A program made the position numbers and the translations under genes. The notes under the pieces were generated by a model, which was given only the letters and a program-made list of their open reading frames with translations, was not told the DNA's origin and did no database searches. This document shows positions 38,913 to 50,379 of a stretch of 64,000 nucleotides of DNA, in pieces. Where the stretch lies: positions 1,426,001 to 1,490,000 of the forward strand of contig JAFKAC010000005.1 of NCBI GenBank assembly GCA_025766275.1, read 5' to 3'. The stretch's first letter is position 1, and every line of letters begins with the position of its first letter. The stretch comes from Lactarius indigo. Taxonomy: Eukaryota > Basidiomycota > Agaricomycetes > Russulales > Russulaceae.

Positions 38913-39429
38913 TCAGGCAACCTGCACTTGGGCCTGAAGCGCGTGGTGAGCAAGGGCAAATCGGTGGAAACGAGGATCAGGGATCGAGTTACCTTATCAA
39001 ACGCGTATCTCCCCTTGATCTCGAATTTGGAGGTAGGTTCTGGATAAACCCTGAAGGCGTGGACGGGTAAGAAGGCTAGGAGGCATCTGTAAGAGAACAG
39101 CCGAACCAAGCGATGTCCTTCACAGTCTTTCCGGCGACTGTCGGCATTGTAGTACGACGCATGTCTAGAGAGGCTAAGTGCGATTACGACACCACTAAAG
39201 TGGAAACTAAACACCCTTTGTAGGGACAAGTATAACTGACAAGTAAAAAATCAGAATCTAGAATGGCTGTACGCTATCAGGCCGCGGTGGGCCAGCAGCT
39301 GGCTTACGTGGTGTCGGAGATGGAGAGAACGACCTTGATCGACTCAGGGGGGAAGTAGTGGTTTCCTTCCACGAAGGCCGTGTCGGAAGACTCTGCTACA
39401 ACGACGTCATTGACAGTAGCCCGAACCAT
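38913..39429 (-). CDS. DUF427 domain protein (one apparent frameshift)
   Basis: Small beta-rich protein family of unknown function. It starts MVRATVNDVVVAES at 39429 with VEGNHYFPPESIK. Introns give SDTT / YTCPYKG / HASYYNAD, then TVAGKTVKDIAW / VYPEPTSKFEIKGRYAFDK and a short end AQVQVA. These match the DUF427 pattern (YFPPE, TxCPxKG, SYY, AWxYPEP, IKGxxAF). Between YYNAD and VAGKTVKDIAW one extra base (T at 39139 on the plus strand) shifts the frame. About 95 residues, the normal size. A duplicate of its last exon lies 680 bases downstream. Confidence 0.82.
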
Positions 39430-39728
39430 GATAATAGCAAGTGGATAAGAACTTGATGGAGATAACACGACGAAACGACTCAAAGAGCAGACTGTGCACG
39501 TGATAAATGACGTATGAAGGAATGCAAGTTGTTCGGACGAACCCGGGGAAAGCGGAGAACGGAAAGCCGTGGACATTTGTGACACGTGATAGCGAGGACA
39601 GCGGCATTGCTTGCTGGTCATCACGGACAGCGAGCGAGGAGTGCACCTAGACCTCGACAACACCCCGTCCCACTACTAAATTCTCTTCTGATCATTCGCC
39701 GTGGTCCCCGCTTCTGCGGGGGAGAGCT

Positions 39729-41031
39729 ATGCCATCAACGCGAAAGAAATGGACCGCTAACAGCATGATAGGTCCCCCCAACTCCGCTTCTGCCGCCCTT
39801 AATCGCTCACCGCTGATGCGCTTCTCCCAGCTGGCGCCGGCGGCGGCCTCGCTGCGAGCATCGCAACTTGCCCCCTCGACGTTGTCAAAACGAAGCTTCA
39901 GGCGCAGAGAGCGACGCTCGGCCAGGCGGACTATCTCGGCATCTCCGGTCTGTCCCCATTCTCATCACATTTGTCCCATAGTCCCGTACTCCTAATTCTG
40001 ACCCTTGTCCGACTGGTTCCGTAACCGTACACAGCAACCTTTCGCGATATTGTCCGGCACGATGGTTTTCGAGGGCTTTACCGTGGGCTCGGACCGACCA
40101 TTCTTGGTTATCTTCCTACGTGGGCCATTTACTTCGCCGTGTACGACGGCATCAAGACACTGTTCGGCGAGGCGCCTCTTGGTCTCAATGCCCCAATCAC
40201 AAAGTCAGAGCGGCTGTATCCCGCGCCGTCTGCGAAAGGTTATCAGCCCATCGTGCGCGAGCATCCATGGTCGCTTCCATATCCTGTCTGCCATGATGGC
40301 CGGTGCCGCCAGCACTATCTGTACCAATCCATTCTGGGTCATCAAAACACGTTTCATGGTGTGTGTGTGTTTCTCTAGCTCGTCAGCGTCTCGTCTTCAC
40401 CGAGGGGGCCGTTATAGACACAATCGCGCAACGAGACAAGATACCGTCATACACTAGACGCCGCCCTCACAATCTATCGCAGCGAAGGCATTCGCGCATT
40501 TTATCGCGGACTTTTACCCAGCCTATTAGGCATCACCCACGTCGCCGTACAGTTCCCACTCTATGAAAAACTCAAGATTCGTCGCACGTTCGTTCCTTTC
40601 TCACACCCTCTTCTCACACCATGTAGTTGACGAAAACTCTCACAGAACGTCACAGTCCCGACCGGCCTTTGGCGGCCCACAACATACTATTTTGCTCTGC
40701 GGTCGCAAAGATGACCGCCTCTCTAGCGACGTATCCGCACGAAGTAGTGCGGACGCGTCTGCAGACGCAGCGACGGCTCTTACTCCAGCCTGGTGCACCA
40801 CGCAAGCGATCCGGCATCGTTCGTACGACGACGAAGATACTCCAATTCGAGGGCTGGCGTGGGCTCTATAAGGGTCTGTCGGTCAACCTTATTCGTACGG
40901 TGCCCAACAGCGCCGTGACCATGCTAACGTGCAGTACTGCTAGTCACTACTCGTCCCGAATAAAAACGTTCTAACTACTCGGTTGCAGATACGAGTTACT
41001 GATGCGTGAGCTCGCGGTCCGGCGGCCATAG
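39729..41031 (+). CDS. Mitochondrial carrier, NAD+/pyrimidine nucleotide type (one apparent frameshift)
   Basis: Inner-membrane solute carrier of the SLC25 family. Exon 1 MPSTRKKWTANSMI is joined by a 59-base intron to AGAGGGLAASIATCPLDVVKTKLQAQ (signature 1). Exon 3 gives GFRGLYRGLGPTILGYLPTWAIYF and MMAGAASTICTNPFWVIKTRFM (signature 2). Then YRHTLDAALTIYRSEGIRAFYRGLLPSLLGITHVAVQFPLYE, and MTASLATYPHEVVRTRLQTQ (signature 3) with GLYKGLSVNLIRTVP. The last exon is YELLMRELAVRRP. The Trp in NPFWVIK and the extended matrix loop favour the NDT1/RIM2/SLC25A32 branch. An extra C at 40277-40278 breaks the frame between EHPWSL and HILSAMMAGA. The transported substrate is inferred. Confidence 0.85.
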
Positions 41032-42646
41032 CATCCACCTTCCCACCGATCCTTGCCCCTCTTGTCTTGGCATACTTCTTGACATGACGCGTGTTGCATC
41101 ATATCTCGAAAGTGATATCACCCCCCATATCCAAAGGCTTGCATGTATAATAATACACCATTTTTTCCCCCTTTCAATTTTTTCCCTTATCCCTACCAGA
41201 TGTAATCATGCACGCTAACATATAGACTCAGCTGTGCTGTGCTGGGACATTTCCTCACGTCACTTTCAACCTTGACAGTTAACCACATGAAAGTTGTAGT
41301 AGACCCTTCTTCCTAGAAAGCCCTTGTCAGATAAAAAAGGGCCCTGCCCAGCAGTTGGCCAAGGGTTACTGTTTCAGGTGACGTGGGGCCCTTCTCTGGT
41401 ACCGTACCTTGCGAACTTGAAATATCCGACGCCACTGGTCCCAGACATTCGGTCGGTTGGTATTATGATCATCATCACGGGATATATCTGCCAAATACAG
41501 ACCAACGATTACGTGGACACATCGCAGAGGTACGGAAGCAAAAAAGGAAAAAAGAAAATTGAGGGTTGTTCCAAAGGACGTCGTGTGAGTTCGAATGTTG
41601 TAAGATTATATATGTGGTAGTGAAAAGAAGAAAAAAGGGGGGGCTAGGAGAAGAACCGTCGACAGAATAAGTATAAAGTGTACGAGAGAGATGAAGGGAG
41701 GAAGTGTCCGACGCCGATCAAAGCCACAATAGGTAAGGTCCCTCACCCGTCTAAATCTTCCGAGCCGAGGATGGGGGAGAATGTGAAGGGTTGTAATCTG
41801 CAGCCGCCAACGCACGCACACGGCATCATCGGCTTCCGCGGAGGAAGGGATAACCGGAGCGAACGTGATACGCAAACAAAAATAAAATTTTCTTGCGGGA
41901 CAGTCACCGTAATGGCCATCAGTCACCGTGAGCACGGTGGCTTTTGTCGTCGTGCGTCGGAGGGTAGGGTAAAAAAGCACCGAAAAATCGCTCGTCGTAT
42001 CCCAGGAACGGGCTGATTACTACCCCTGCATTGCAACAAGCCCCCAAGACTAGTGCGAAGGCCTTGGAAAGCACACGACGTTAGGGTGAAGGTAAGAGGT
42101 ACGGTGGGGAAGGGGGAAGGAAGGGGAGGGCGCACGTAATAAAAAATACAACTTTAAAGTAACGAGGGTGGGGCGCTTGCAGCCAGCATCGCAAGCGAGT
42201 TGGGGTATATATGTTTCATGAGGCGTGAGATAAGGTGCGCCTGTGCCCGTTGAGAATATAGCCAGGGGGGACACAAGGCAGGACGGGCGCTCGCGTATAC
42301 AGGAACTAAACCGTGAGCGTGCACGAAAGGGAGGGTGGATGGATGGTGTGGAGGCAGAAATAAGGTAGAGTATCAGCTCTTTGCGAATGAGGCCGTCCAA
42401 CAACTAAAGTAAAAAAAATGCTCTGCCAACCAAAGTATCGTGCGGGTTCGGGGATCGCCGAGGAAAGTGAGAAGCAAAAATGGTGGGCAGGAAAGGATGG
42501 TTAATGACCAGGTAATCGAAGATAGTGCACATAAAAAATAACACTCATTGCTGGAGAAGTGTAGAATATTTTGAACAAGCATACAAAGTCCTTGTAAACC
42601 CAGAAAGAAGGAAGGGGAAAGGTGAACCGGCGGCGGCCAGGAGAGG
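41032..42646. other. No recognisable gene
   Basis: The 3' flanks of the carrier (+) and the membrane protein (-) meet here. The stretch is rich in purine runs and short frames; nothing coding was identified. Confidence 0.4.
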
Positions 42647-44149
42647 TCAGCGAGGTGTATCCTTGGCTTTGTCTTCTGCATCGCTTAACGTCTCTACACG
42701 TACGTCGCGCGACGAACCGACACTCCGGATATCTCGCCCTTCTTCTGCAAGTTCACGACTGAGTAGTCGATGTTCCTTCTGTTCCTGACCCTCCGGACTA
42801 TCCCCTTCTTCTATCGGACCTGCAAAGTCTGGTTTCCGTAGTGCCTTGCGGAATGCGTCTGCCATGATCGCCGCATCGGCACCCGAAAATGGCGTTTCTG
42901 TAGAGTGTGCATGGGAGATCATTGAAGAGCCATCGTTAGGCGAATACACAGATGCGGGATGCGGAGCAACTGATGTCTGCTCCATCACTGGCGATTGCGG
43001 CGCGCCACCTGCGTTTGGATCACCCTGGATCATAGGTGAGGCAGAACCGATCGAACCACGCCGCGAGGTGCGGGCACTCTGGAGGCGCCTTGCACGGCGC
43101 ACGAGGAGGAGGCCCAGGACACCTATAGTAACAATAGCGAGAAAGCCAAGGACAACTATGACTGCTATTGCCCAGTGAGGGAAGTCGGACTGGGGGCTGG
43201 ATTGTAAGCTTCCAGATGTTGGAGTGGCGTCGTTTCTTGAACTGGAGGCAGAAGCAGCAGATGCTGACGCAGCGGAGGCAGAAGCAGCTGACGCTGATGA
43301 GGCCGCAGCCAGAGATGATGCAACAGCAAGGGAAGAGGTGACTGAATCAGCGAATGTTGTTTCTGGAAGGTGTTCACCGGTCCGTGAATAAGAAATGCGG
43401 AAAAGAAAGCGCACTCACGAACTGCACGGAATGTTGCCTGGGGAATAAACGAGCGACTTGAGTCCGCGTCCGAGCGGGTGATTACCCAGTAATATGGATA
43501 TGAGATAGAAGATCCATTGAAGTCGACGCCTCCTTTCGGGAACCACGTGTCGTTTACCTGCTTTGCTATGGACCCTGCACGGCCAAAAGGATTCGTCTGG
43601 TTGGTGATATTTAAAACCATGTCGCCTGAATCTGCATGGAAAAGGTATATGTTGACTAGGTTGGTCTGGGTGAGATCAGGAAGCTGGCTATTCCCTTCAT
43701 GATAAATGAGTATATGGGCATCAAGGAATGAATGATGAAAGAGGGATACGTACAGACGAATGTAGCCCACTCATGCTGAGGCACGGTCGTATCACTGGTG
43801 GGAAAACACGATCTGACTGAGTTTGACGAGAAGATCTCGCATTGCTCTTGGGCTATTTCTAAGGAATGGTACGATGAGGATCGGATTGCGATGGGAGGGA
43901 ATATGCGTGAGAGCAACGGGGGGAATGGGGACAGGGACACGGGCGGGGTGGGAAAAAAAAATCTCAGTGCGGGGAAGTAGCCAAAGTAAGGACGGGGGAA
44001 GACGCACCAACGCCAGACTGATTGTAGACCTGCTGCCTAGCAAAAATGGCACGATGTTCTGAAGAGGAGAGGCGGTCAACAATCGTGCGCTTGGGGGTAT
44101 AGGCGGTCGGTTCTGGCCATGGAGAAGGGTCCCGTGGTGATGGGAGCAT
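42647..44149 (-). CDS. Single-pass membrane glycoprotein, Ala/Ser-rich stalk
   Basis: I do not recognise an exact family. The outer domain reads TQLPDLTQTNLVNIYLFHADSGDMVLNITNQTN, PFGRAGSIAKQVNDTWFPKGG and SSISYPYYWVITRSD, with N-glycosylation sites (NIT, NQT, NDT, NGS), resembling fungal Ser/Thr-rich membrane-anchored proteins. An intron near 43380-43420 leads to a stalk of tandem SAASASAA repeats, one membrane helix (HWAIAVIVVLGFLAIVTIGVLGLLLV) and RRARR stop-transfer. The 170-residue cytosolic tail is rich in Ser and Glu. The 5' end is uncertain: MLPSPRDPSPWPEP at 44149 is a possible first exon, but the junction to SDTTVPQHEWATFV does not fit cleanly and no signal peptide was found. Single-pass topology resembles cell-wall sensors. 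Confidence 0.6.
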
Positions 44150-44568
44150 TGGTCAGTCGAGATGGGGTGGGAGGGAGGTCGAGAGAGGAAAGGTGATAAT
44201 AGAGAGATGAGTATAAAGCGTGAGTTGTGGTGGGGAGCGGATGGAAGAGATAGGGAGTAACGAGGGCAGGAATTGAAGCACAGTATTGACGGTCGAGTGT
44301 CAGAACGTTGGCTCCAATTGGCATTATCCGGGAGGGAGATGACCGAGAGTGCCGATAGGACAACGCAGGGCTGCCACTTGCACTGGTGGGACGGACAAAA
44401 CGAGTAAAGTTGAGTGGTCGAGCGAGCGACACGAGAAAGAGGGTGGCGACGGGGTTGAAGCGCTTTTAGAGCCAGCCAAAGAGTGAGACAGCAACACCCA
44501 CGAGTCCTTCTAACCCGTACCCGCGGCGCCGCCTCGCCCCAATATTTATTTATTTACAATTTATTTAT
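44150..44568. other. Intergenic spacer
   Basis: The spacer lies between two minus-strand genes and should hold the promoter of the membrane protein. Low-complexity CT/AG stretches and a TTTATTTATT run near 44545-44575 are present. Confidence 0.4.
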
Positions 44569-44958
44569 TTATTTCCATTCGTTCCCATCCAACACTTGTC
44601 CCCACTCCTCCGAGAGCCCTCGAGACGCCTTCCTGACCGCTACAACCACTCCCTCTCCCATCCGAGCCCATTTCGTCTTGTCCTCCGCATACATGTGTAC
44701 GCAGCCCGGGTCCCCCCATTTGAACTGTGCCTTCTCCGCTCGTGCCGCATCCGTGTCCACACGGAGCAGCCAGATCGTGGTGAATGCACCGAAATACAGT
44801 CCTGCCGTTTGTGGTACCCTCCAGTCAGACGAGAGATGAATGAACCCGTCTTGTCTGTCCAACGGCGTGAGGGGTAGTGTGTGTGGAAGCGGATTCGGCG
44901 GCTCTTCGCTGAGTATTTTGTAGACGTAACGTGGAAAAGTGTCGGCGTCAGCGTCCAT
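44569..44958 (-). CDS. DUF952 family protein
   Basis: Single-exon, 129-residue protein of a family with uncharacterised function in fungi and bacteria. It starts MDADADTFPRYVYKIL. Family signatures: the early YKIL, then LTPLDRQDGFIHLSSDWRVPQTA (the DGFIHLS motif), WLLRVDT and a C-terminal GEGVVVAVRKA. The length is typical and the frame is clean. Its ATG is 131 bases from the Pex8-like gene on the other strand, so the two probably share a promoter. Confidence 0.85.
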   Translation of the reverse strand: MDADADTFPRYVYKILSEEPPNPLPHTLPLTPLDRQDGFIHLSSDWRVPQTAGLYFGAFTTIWLLRVDTDAARAEKAQFKWGDPGCVHMYAEDKTKWARMGEGVVVAVRKASRGLSEEWGQVLDGNEWK

Positions 44959-45089
44959 AGTAGTGTATCTGTGGGTTTAAGCAGTCTGTTCCCTGTTCCT
45001 GTCGACAGCAGTGATAGAATCGCCTCACGTGATTGGCCCGTCCCACGGTGTGCGCGCTCATGTGAGTCCGGTAAGCAGCAGCCCAAGGG
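44959..45089. promoter_or_regulatory. Divergent spacer DUF952 / Pex8-like
   Basis: Short shared upstream region of two divergent genes. It contains TCACGTGATTGG (about 45025-45036), which joins a CACGTG-type core and an ATTGG (CCAAT) box. Confidence 0.5.
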
Positions 45090-47585
45090 ATGGCCACCAT
45101 CCCCCCCGAGGGAGTACACTATACTTCTTACTCACCTTCACAAGCCATCTTCGTCTCTCCCGCTTCAAACTCACCAGTCACTCATCTCTCATTTCCTTGC
45201 CCAAACTCCGACGCCGACTCCACTCACCGCAACTGTCATCTCTTCTCCACTCTTCCGACCTTTCGCTCATGCAAAGCTCACCACTCTCGTCACCGCTTTC
45301 AGACATGCCGTACACCTTAGACTAAAGTCTCTCCGAGACGAAGAAACAAGCCTATTTACCAGGGGCATACGACCAAGGATGACCGAATGGGTCCGTGGCC
45401 TGCTCAAAGGCTTCAAAGGCGGTCAGGCTGTCATCAGGTTCGTCTGCGCAGGAGGCATTCTTCTTGGCCTCGAGGACTTGAAAGGAAAGTCGGGCACCGA
45501 TCCCGTAGCCGGAAATGTGAGAGCAAAGACAGAGGATGAGCTTATAATTGCTCTTACCGAAATCACGGAATTGTATGGCACACCCAAACACACCGCTTGG
45601 GAGAAAGAATTTCAGCCAGAGACAGAGCATGGAGAACGTAAGCTGTGCCCTTTCTTCTGGCGTTATATTCTTCTCAACGGACCGAGGGACAGTCGACGTG
45701 CTCTCACTCACTATGTTGTTCGCCGCCCAACTCTTACCTCACGTTTTCTCGGAACGCATCAAGGTCCTCCCACTCTCTGTACGTGTCCTTATGCATGTAA
45801 TTTATACCCAACGCTCACCATTGTAGACCCTCTCCTCATACTTGATGACCACCATCGAGACCACTTTCTCGTCGGGCACTTTTCTTGCCTCCCTTTCCGC
45901 GTCCTGTAGTTCCACACCAAGTGGGCAGCTTTCACTGACAAGTCCTACGGGACCAAAGCAACCCTCGTTCCCGTATGACAGCCCTGGGCCGTGGAGCAAG
46001 TCCTCCCCATTACCGAGCGCACTCAAAGCTGTGACTGGCTCCTCACTTTTTCCCGCCATTCCCTCTCTCTCTGGATTAAGCGCGAGAATTCTTCCTCTAC
46101 TTGCCGAATCATCTCCCTTGGAAGGTTGGAACACGTTGGAAGCGGTCGCCACGCGCCTCCAGAAGCTTGCTAGCAGCGTGGAGAACGACTGGGCACAGAG
46201 TGCTCTTGCTGGCATCGAGGACGAGAATGACATCGGTGTGTGCCTCACTACTCTCTGTCTTGTTGCATGTGGTTCACCAAACATCTCAGTGCCCGATTCC
46301 CGAGAACTTGCGGCGAATATCTGGACCACTCTCAAGACGCTCCTTTTCATGACAGTTATGCTCTCGCAGTCGATCCTCTCTACCATCACCTACACCCGTC
46401 CTGTGTCGTCTGAGCCCGAGCGATCTTCTGCATACATGCCAACTCATTCCTCGCTAGCCCTATCAACGCTCCGCACGCTCTCCCACCTCTCCTTCGTGAT
46501 CACCAAGTTCGGCGGGGTCACATCAACAAGTAGTGTCGGTTTCGCGGAGTTGAAACGGGTCTTCTACTCGGCCCTGGACGTGTTGAGCGCCGACGTAGAA
46601 GCAAGTGAAACATTCGTCAAGAGTCTCGACGTTCATGGTTTGTCCTTTACCGGGTGTTGTCCCTGCCAACTCGCTCATCTTCCATCTCCAAGCTTCGGCA
46701 AGTTCCAGCACTGGGGGGCGCACGGCGAATTATCTCATGCGCGCTCGGCAAGCATTCAACCTCGCGTGCATTGAACAGCTCGTTCCCTTGCTTTCACTCG
46801 ATACGATCGAAAACGTTGCCTTTCCCCTGTGCCTTCCGTATGTTTGCATCATGTCATTTTTGGCACCCGGTCATGACTTCCCTACTTTCATTTAGCCATC
46901 TGAATGATGCATCACATCGCGAGACGTATGAGTCTGCGCACTCAGTCATCTTGGCAGTATTCGCTGCGCATGCGCGCGCGCAACCGGATTCGGCCACGGT
47001 GGCTGGGGTCAAGGGCAAAGGCACGTCGCGACCGACCTTCGTAGAGAAGGTTGTGCCCTTCTACGTACAGTGTCTCCTTGAGGTGCGTCTTGTCGTGTTG
47101 CATTCTGTGGGCTGCTGAGAAAACTGCGTGCGTACAGAACTCTGTAGACGGAAAGCTTACCACGTCGCAGCTGCGTCTCGCGTTCAGCGCACTTACCAGC
47201 AGCGCAAGTGCGAGCACGCCTGCGATGGGCAAGTTCTGCCTCTCTTACCCTCCTCTCTATGTTGTCCGGCCCTTCCGCGAAAGAAGACGCACGACGCCGA
47301 CACCGTCTGCGCCTCGTCCTGGTGTCGACATTGTCCGCGCTACCACTGGTGGTATTGCCTGATGCATTGGCCGCAGTGACAGACGAGATCAGGGATTCGA
47401 AAAGTGAGGAGCGGACCGAGCTAGTCAGGGAAGTGTTCAAAGAGATTATGGAGAACGTTGGAGACCGGGAGAAGGAATATTGTTTACGTTGGTGGGAGGA
47501 GCTGCGCGAGGCTCTAGAAGGGGCTGTGGAGGCGAGGAACGGTAGCCCTCCAGGAAAGGGAGCACTGACGTCGGCGCGTTTGTAG
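45090..47585 (+). CDS. Pex8-like peroxin (two apparent frameshifts)
   Basis: Probable peroxisomal matrix-import component. The start is MATIPP at 45090; continuing in the conserved frame (REYTILLTHLHKP) requires one C fewer in the run of seven at 45101-45107. Then LTTLVTAFRHAVHLRLKSL, MTEWVRGLLKGFKGG and VIRFVCAGGILLGLEDLK. Introns lead to GTVDVLSLTMLFAAQLLPHVFSERIKVLP, LEGWNTLEAVATRLQ, NIWTTLKTLLFMTVM, YLMRARQAFNLACIEQLVP, SHRETYESAHSVILAVFAAHA and VPFYVQCLLE / NSVDGKLTTSQLRLAF. A second extra base (GGG at 47227-47229) precedes SASLTLLSMLSGPS...HRLRLVLVSTLSALPLVVLP. It ends KEYCLRWWEELREALEG. The helical domain with FxxAHSVxLAVFA fits Pex8 as I recall it, but this is a pattern match only. 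Confidence 0.62.
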
Positions 47586-47676
47586 AAAGTTGTAGAAGAA
47601 CCCAACTTAGGTCGAAGGACGCGTCACCACCCTCTATATATTCATCTCTTTTCCGGGCTCTCCCATCATTCTACCG

Positions 47677-50076
47677 ATGTCTCACCCTGTGGAACTCTAC
47701 GTATACGACCTCAGTAATGGACTTGCTCGAGCAATGTCACCGCAGTTTCTCGGAAGGCAGATCGACGGCATATGGTAGCTCTTTGTTCGGCCCGCGTTCT
47801 GGTGACCGTATATTAACCTGATGCGAACCCTAGGCACACATCCGTTGTCGTCTTCAATAGGGAAATATTTTATGGGATGGGTATCCATATCACCGCTCCA
47901 GGACAGTCGCATGTGTGTGCTTTGTCGTTGTCATATTACGCGCGGAGAGACTAACGTATGGACAGCATGGCCAACCGCTGCAAGTCTTAGAAATGGGCGA
48001 GACGGCCCTCGACGAGGAGGTCTTTGAAGAATACCTTGCAGAGATGAGGGAACATTATACCGCCGACAAGGTATGCCTACCCCGTATACGATTTGACTTA
48101 CTGTAAGAACGATCACTCATATCTTAACCAGTATCACCTCTTGGGTAATCATTGTACCAACATAATAGCATCGAACTGGTCTCTCTAATGGTAGCCTGAC
48201 ATGTAGACTTCAATTGCAACTCTTTCACAAGTGACTGCGTCGGATTCCTGACTGGAGGGTCTATTCCATCATGGATCAAAGGCGCGTTCTCCACCAGCCA
48301 CCGATGCTCAGACCATCGCTGACGCGTCCCCCAGACCTACCTTCCGACTTCCTCTCAACACCCTTCGGCGCCGCGTTGCGCCCCACCATAGACTCCATGT
48401 TCCGTCGCCCGACCGGTCTCACGCCGTCCGCCGCCCCAGGCCAGCAGCCAAGCCCGGGGCCAGCATCGTCCCTCCTCCAAGCCGTCGCAGATCGCGCGAC
48501 GACAGGTGCACCCCCAGCTGCGCCTGCGGCTCTGGACTCGGGTTACAGCACGCCATCGACGAGCAGCGGTCGCGGGCGCGATCCACGTCTCGACGAACCC
48601 GGCGTCATTCCGCAGCCTGCTCGAGTCGCACCGCGCCGTCGTGGCCATGTTCACGTCTGCGACGTGCGGCCCGTGTAGGATGATCGAGCCGGTAGTTCGA
48701 GGATATCGCGCATGCCAAGAGCAGAGGGAGGGGCGAAGGCAAAGTCGCGTTTGCAAAGGTCGACTTGGGCGTGGGCATGGGCGAGGCGGTCGCGCGTCAA
48801 GTATGGCGTATCTGCGACGCCTACGTTCGGCTTCTTCTTGGACGGGAAGAGGGTGTGTGTCCGCTCTTTTTGGCGCGAGTCCGATGCCGATAATCGAACG
48901 CGTACAGGTTCACGAGTTGAAAGGCGTAAATGCGCCGGAGCTTCGCACTCAGGTCGATCTCCTGTTGTACCAGGCGTTCCCTCGTAAGTCGATCCGGTTC
49001 TGTGGGCACAATCGGTGGTACCTGACAGGCTTTCAGCTCATCCGCACACGTCGTTAAACCTTCCGACCATCTCGTCCTTGTCCACAGAACCAATTCTATT
49101 CACCCAGGTGCCGGCCTTGGATACCGTGCACGACAAACTCGTGTCCTTCATCGATAGCACGCCTTCCGTGCGGAATTCTAGCGTGTTAAAGGCCGACCTG
49201 ACACAGACCATGTTCCCTTGGCTAAAACAGCGCTACGCAGAAAAGTCAAAGGCAACAGCAACCAGTCCTGAAGTAGTAGCCGCGTTCGGCCGTACGGTAA
49301 CCGCTCTAGCGGACAGAACTGCCGGCTACTTCCTTGTTCCCGCTGTTGGACGTCTGGCGCCTGGCCATCCTTGAACCGACAATCGCACAGGTCACGCTTG
49401 CGCCGCTCGTCCAAGTGCTGAGTTCGACCAACGAGTCCGTGACATCGTCTCCCCGTGCGACGCTCCTGACGTTGTTGCGTCTGGCGACCAACGGCCTCGG
49501 CACGTCCCTTTCGCGGTCGCTTCTCGCCTCCGACGACCGTGCCAGAGCGGCACTCACGGGCGTACTTGTACAGACGCTGCTTCACCCTGATCGGCTTGTG
49601 CGGGTGGCAGCAGCGAGCCTGGGATTCAACGTCGGTGCATGGGTACAGAAGGGCCGAATCGCACGGGCCAGAGGGGATGACGTAGTCAATGGCATCCGCG
49701 AAGGTGAAGAAGACGGAGAGTGGGAGGTTGAGCTCGTGAGCGCCGTTGCCGAGGCACTTGCCAACGAAGAAGAGAGTGAGGATGCCGGTGAGTTGAGCCG
49801 GCTCGCGCCGTTCGATCCCGATCACGGGGGGTCACAGATAGAGAGAAAACTGACTTTGGGTTGTCGTGATCAGTGCATCGGTTGACGGCGACCCTGGCGT
49901 TTCTGATCCGATTGTCACCTTTTTATCAGGACGAGTTGGTCACCCTGCTCGGTGTGCTGCAGGTGCAAGAGACACTGAAAGGCAAACTGGCAGAGGACGG
50001 GCAGCTGAGATTGAAAAAAAAGGAAATCAGGGCGCTGGTTGCGGAGGTGGCGCAGCAGTTATGTACGAGCACATGA
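47677..50076 (+). CDS. DeSI (PPPDE) peptidase-thioredoxin-PUL fusion (four apparent frameshifts)
   Basis: Three domains in one chain. PPPDE/De[17 protein letters not shown], then [17 protein letters not shown] (catalytic His) and [17 protein letters not shown] (catalytic Cys), the desumoylating-isopeptidase fold. A Pro/Ala linker follows ([20 protein letters not shown]). Thioredoxin: [37 protein letters not shown] with a CGPC active site, then VAFAKVDLG and [65 protein letters not shown], ending [15 protein letters not shown] domains bind Cdc48/p97. Extra bases near 48577, 48695, 48800 and 49317 break the frame. One intron (48282-48334) appears to start GC rather than GT. Role in SUMO/ubiquitin turnover is inferred. 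Confidence 0.82.
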
Positions 50077-50379
50077 CACTGTAGTGACATGCCCTCCGAC
50101 TAGGAATATCATGTGTCCGACTAGGAGCCTTTGCCGGGAGCCGATCGGAAAATCTTTGCCAGTCTGCGCTGGCTCTGTTCGCAATAAATGAGAGTGTACA
50201 GCTCACCAGGATGGGCCATCACTTCACTCGTCACTCGTCCCTCTAGGAGCATCTTAAAAACACCTGGTACGTCATACCCCGGTGCCTCGTACAGTAAGTC
50301 CGATCCCTCATTAAGCACTTCTGCACCCACTGCCATCTGCGACTCTTTCCCTTTTCTCTGTACCATCACCTAGAACACA
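50077..50379. other. Intergenic spacer upstream of carnitine acetyltransferase
   Basis: The spacer holds the terminator of the fusion gene and the promoter of the next gene on the same strand. No clear element was identified. Confidence 0.4.

Noticed and set aside
44881..45909. A single unspliced 342-residue gene at this place
   Set aside because: Its first third is promoter-like and its end is intron sequence; the conserved middle belongs to the Pex8-like gene.
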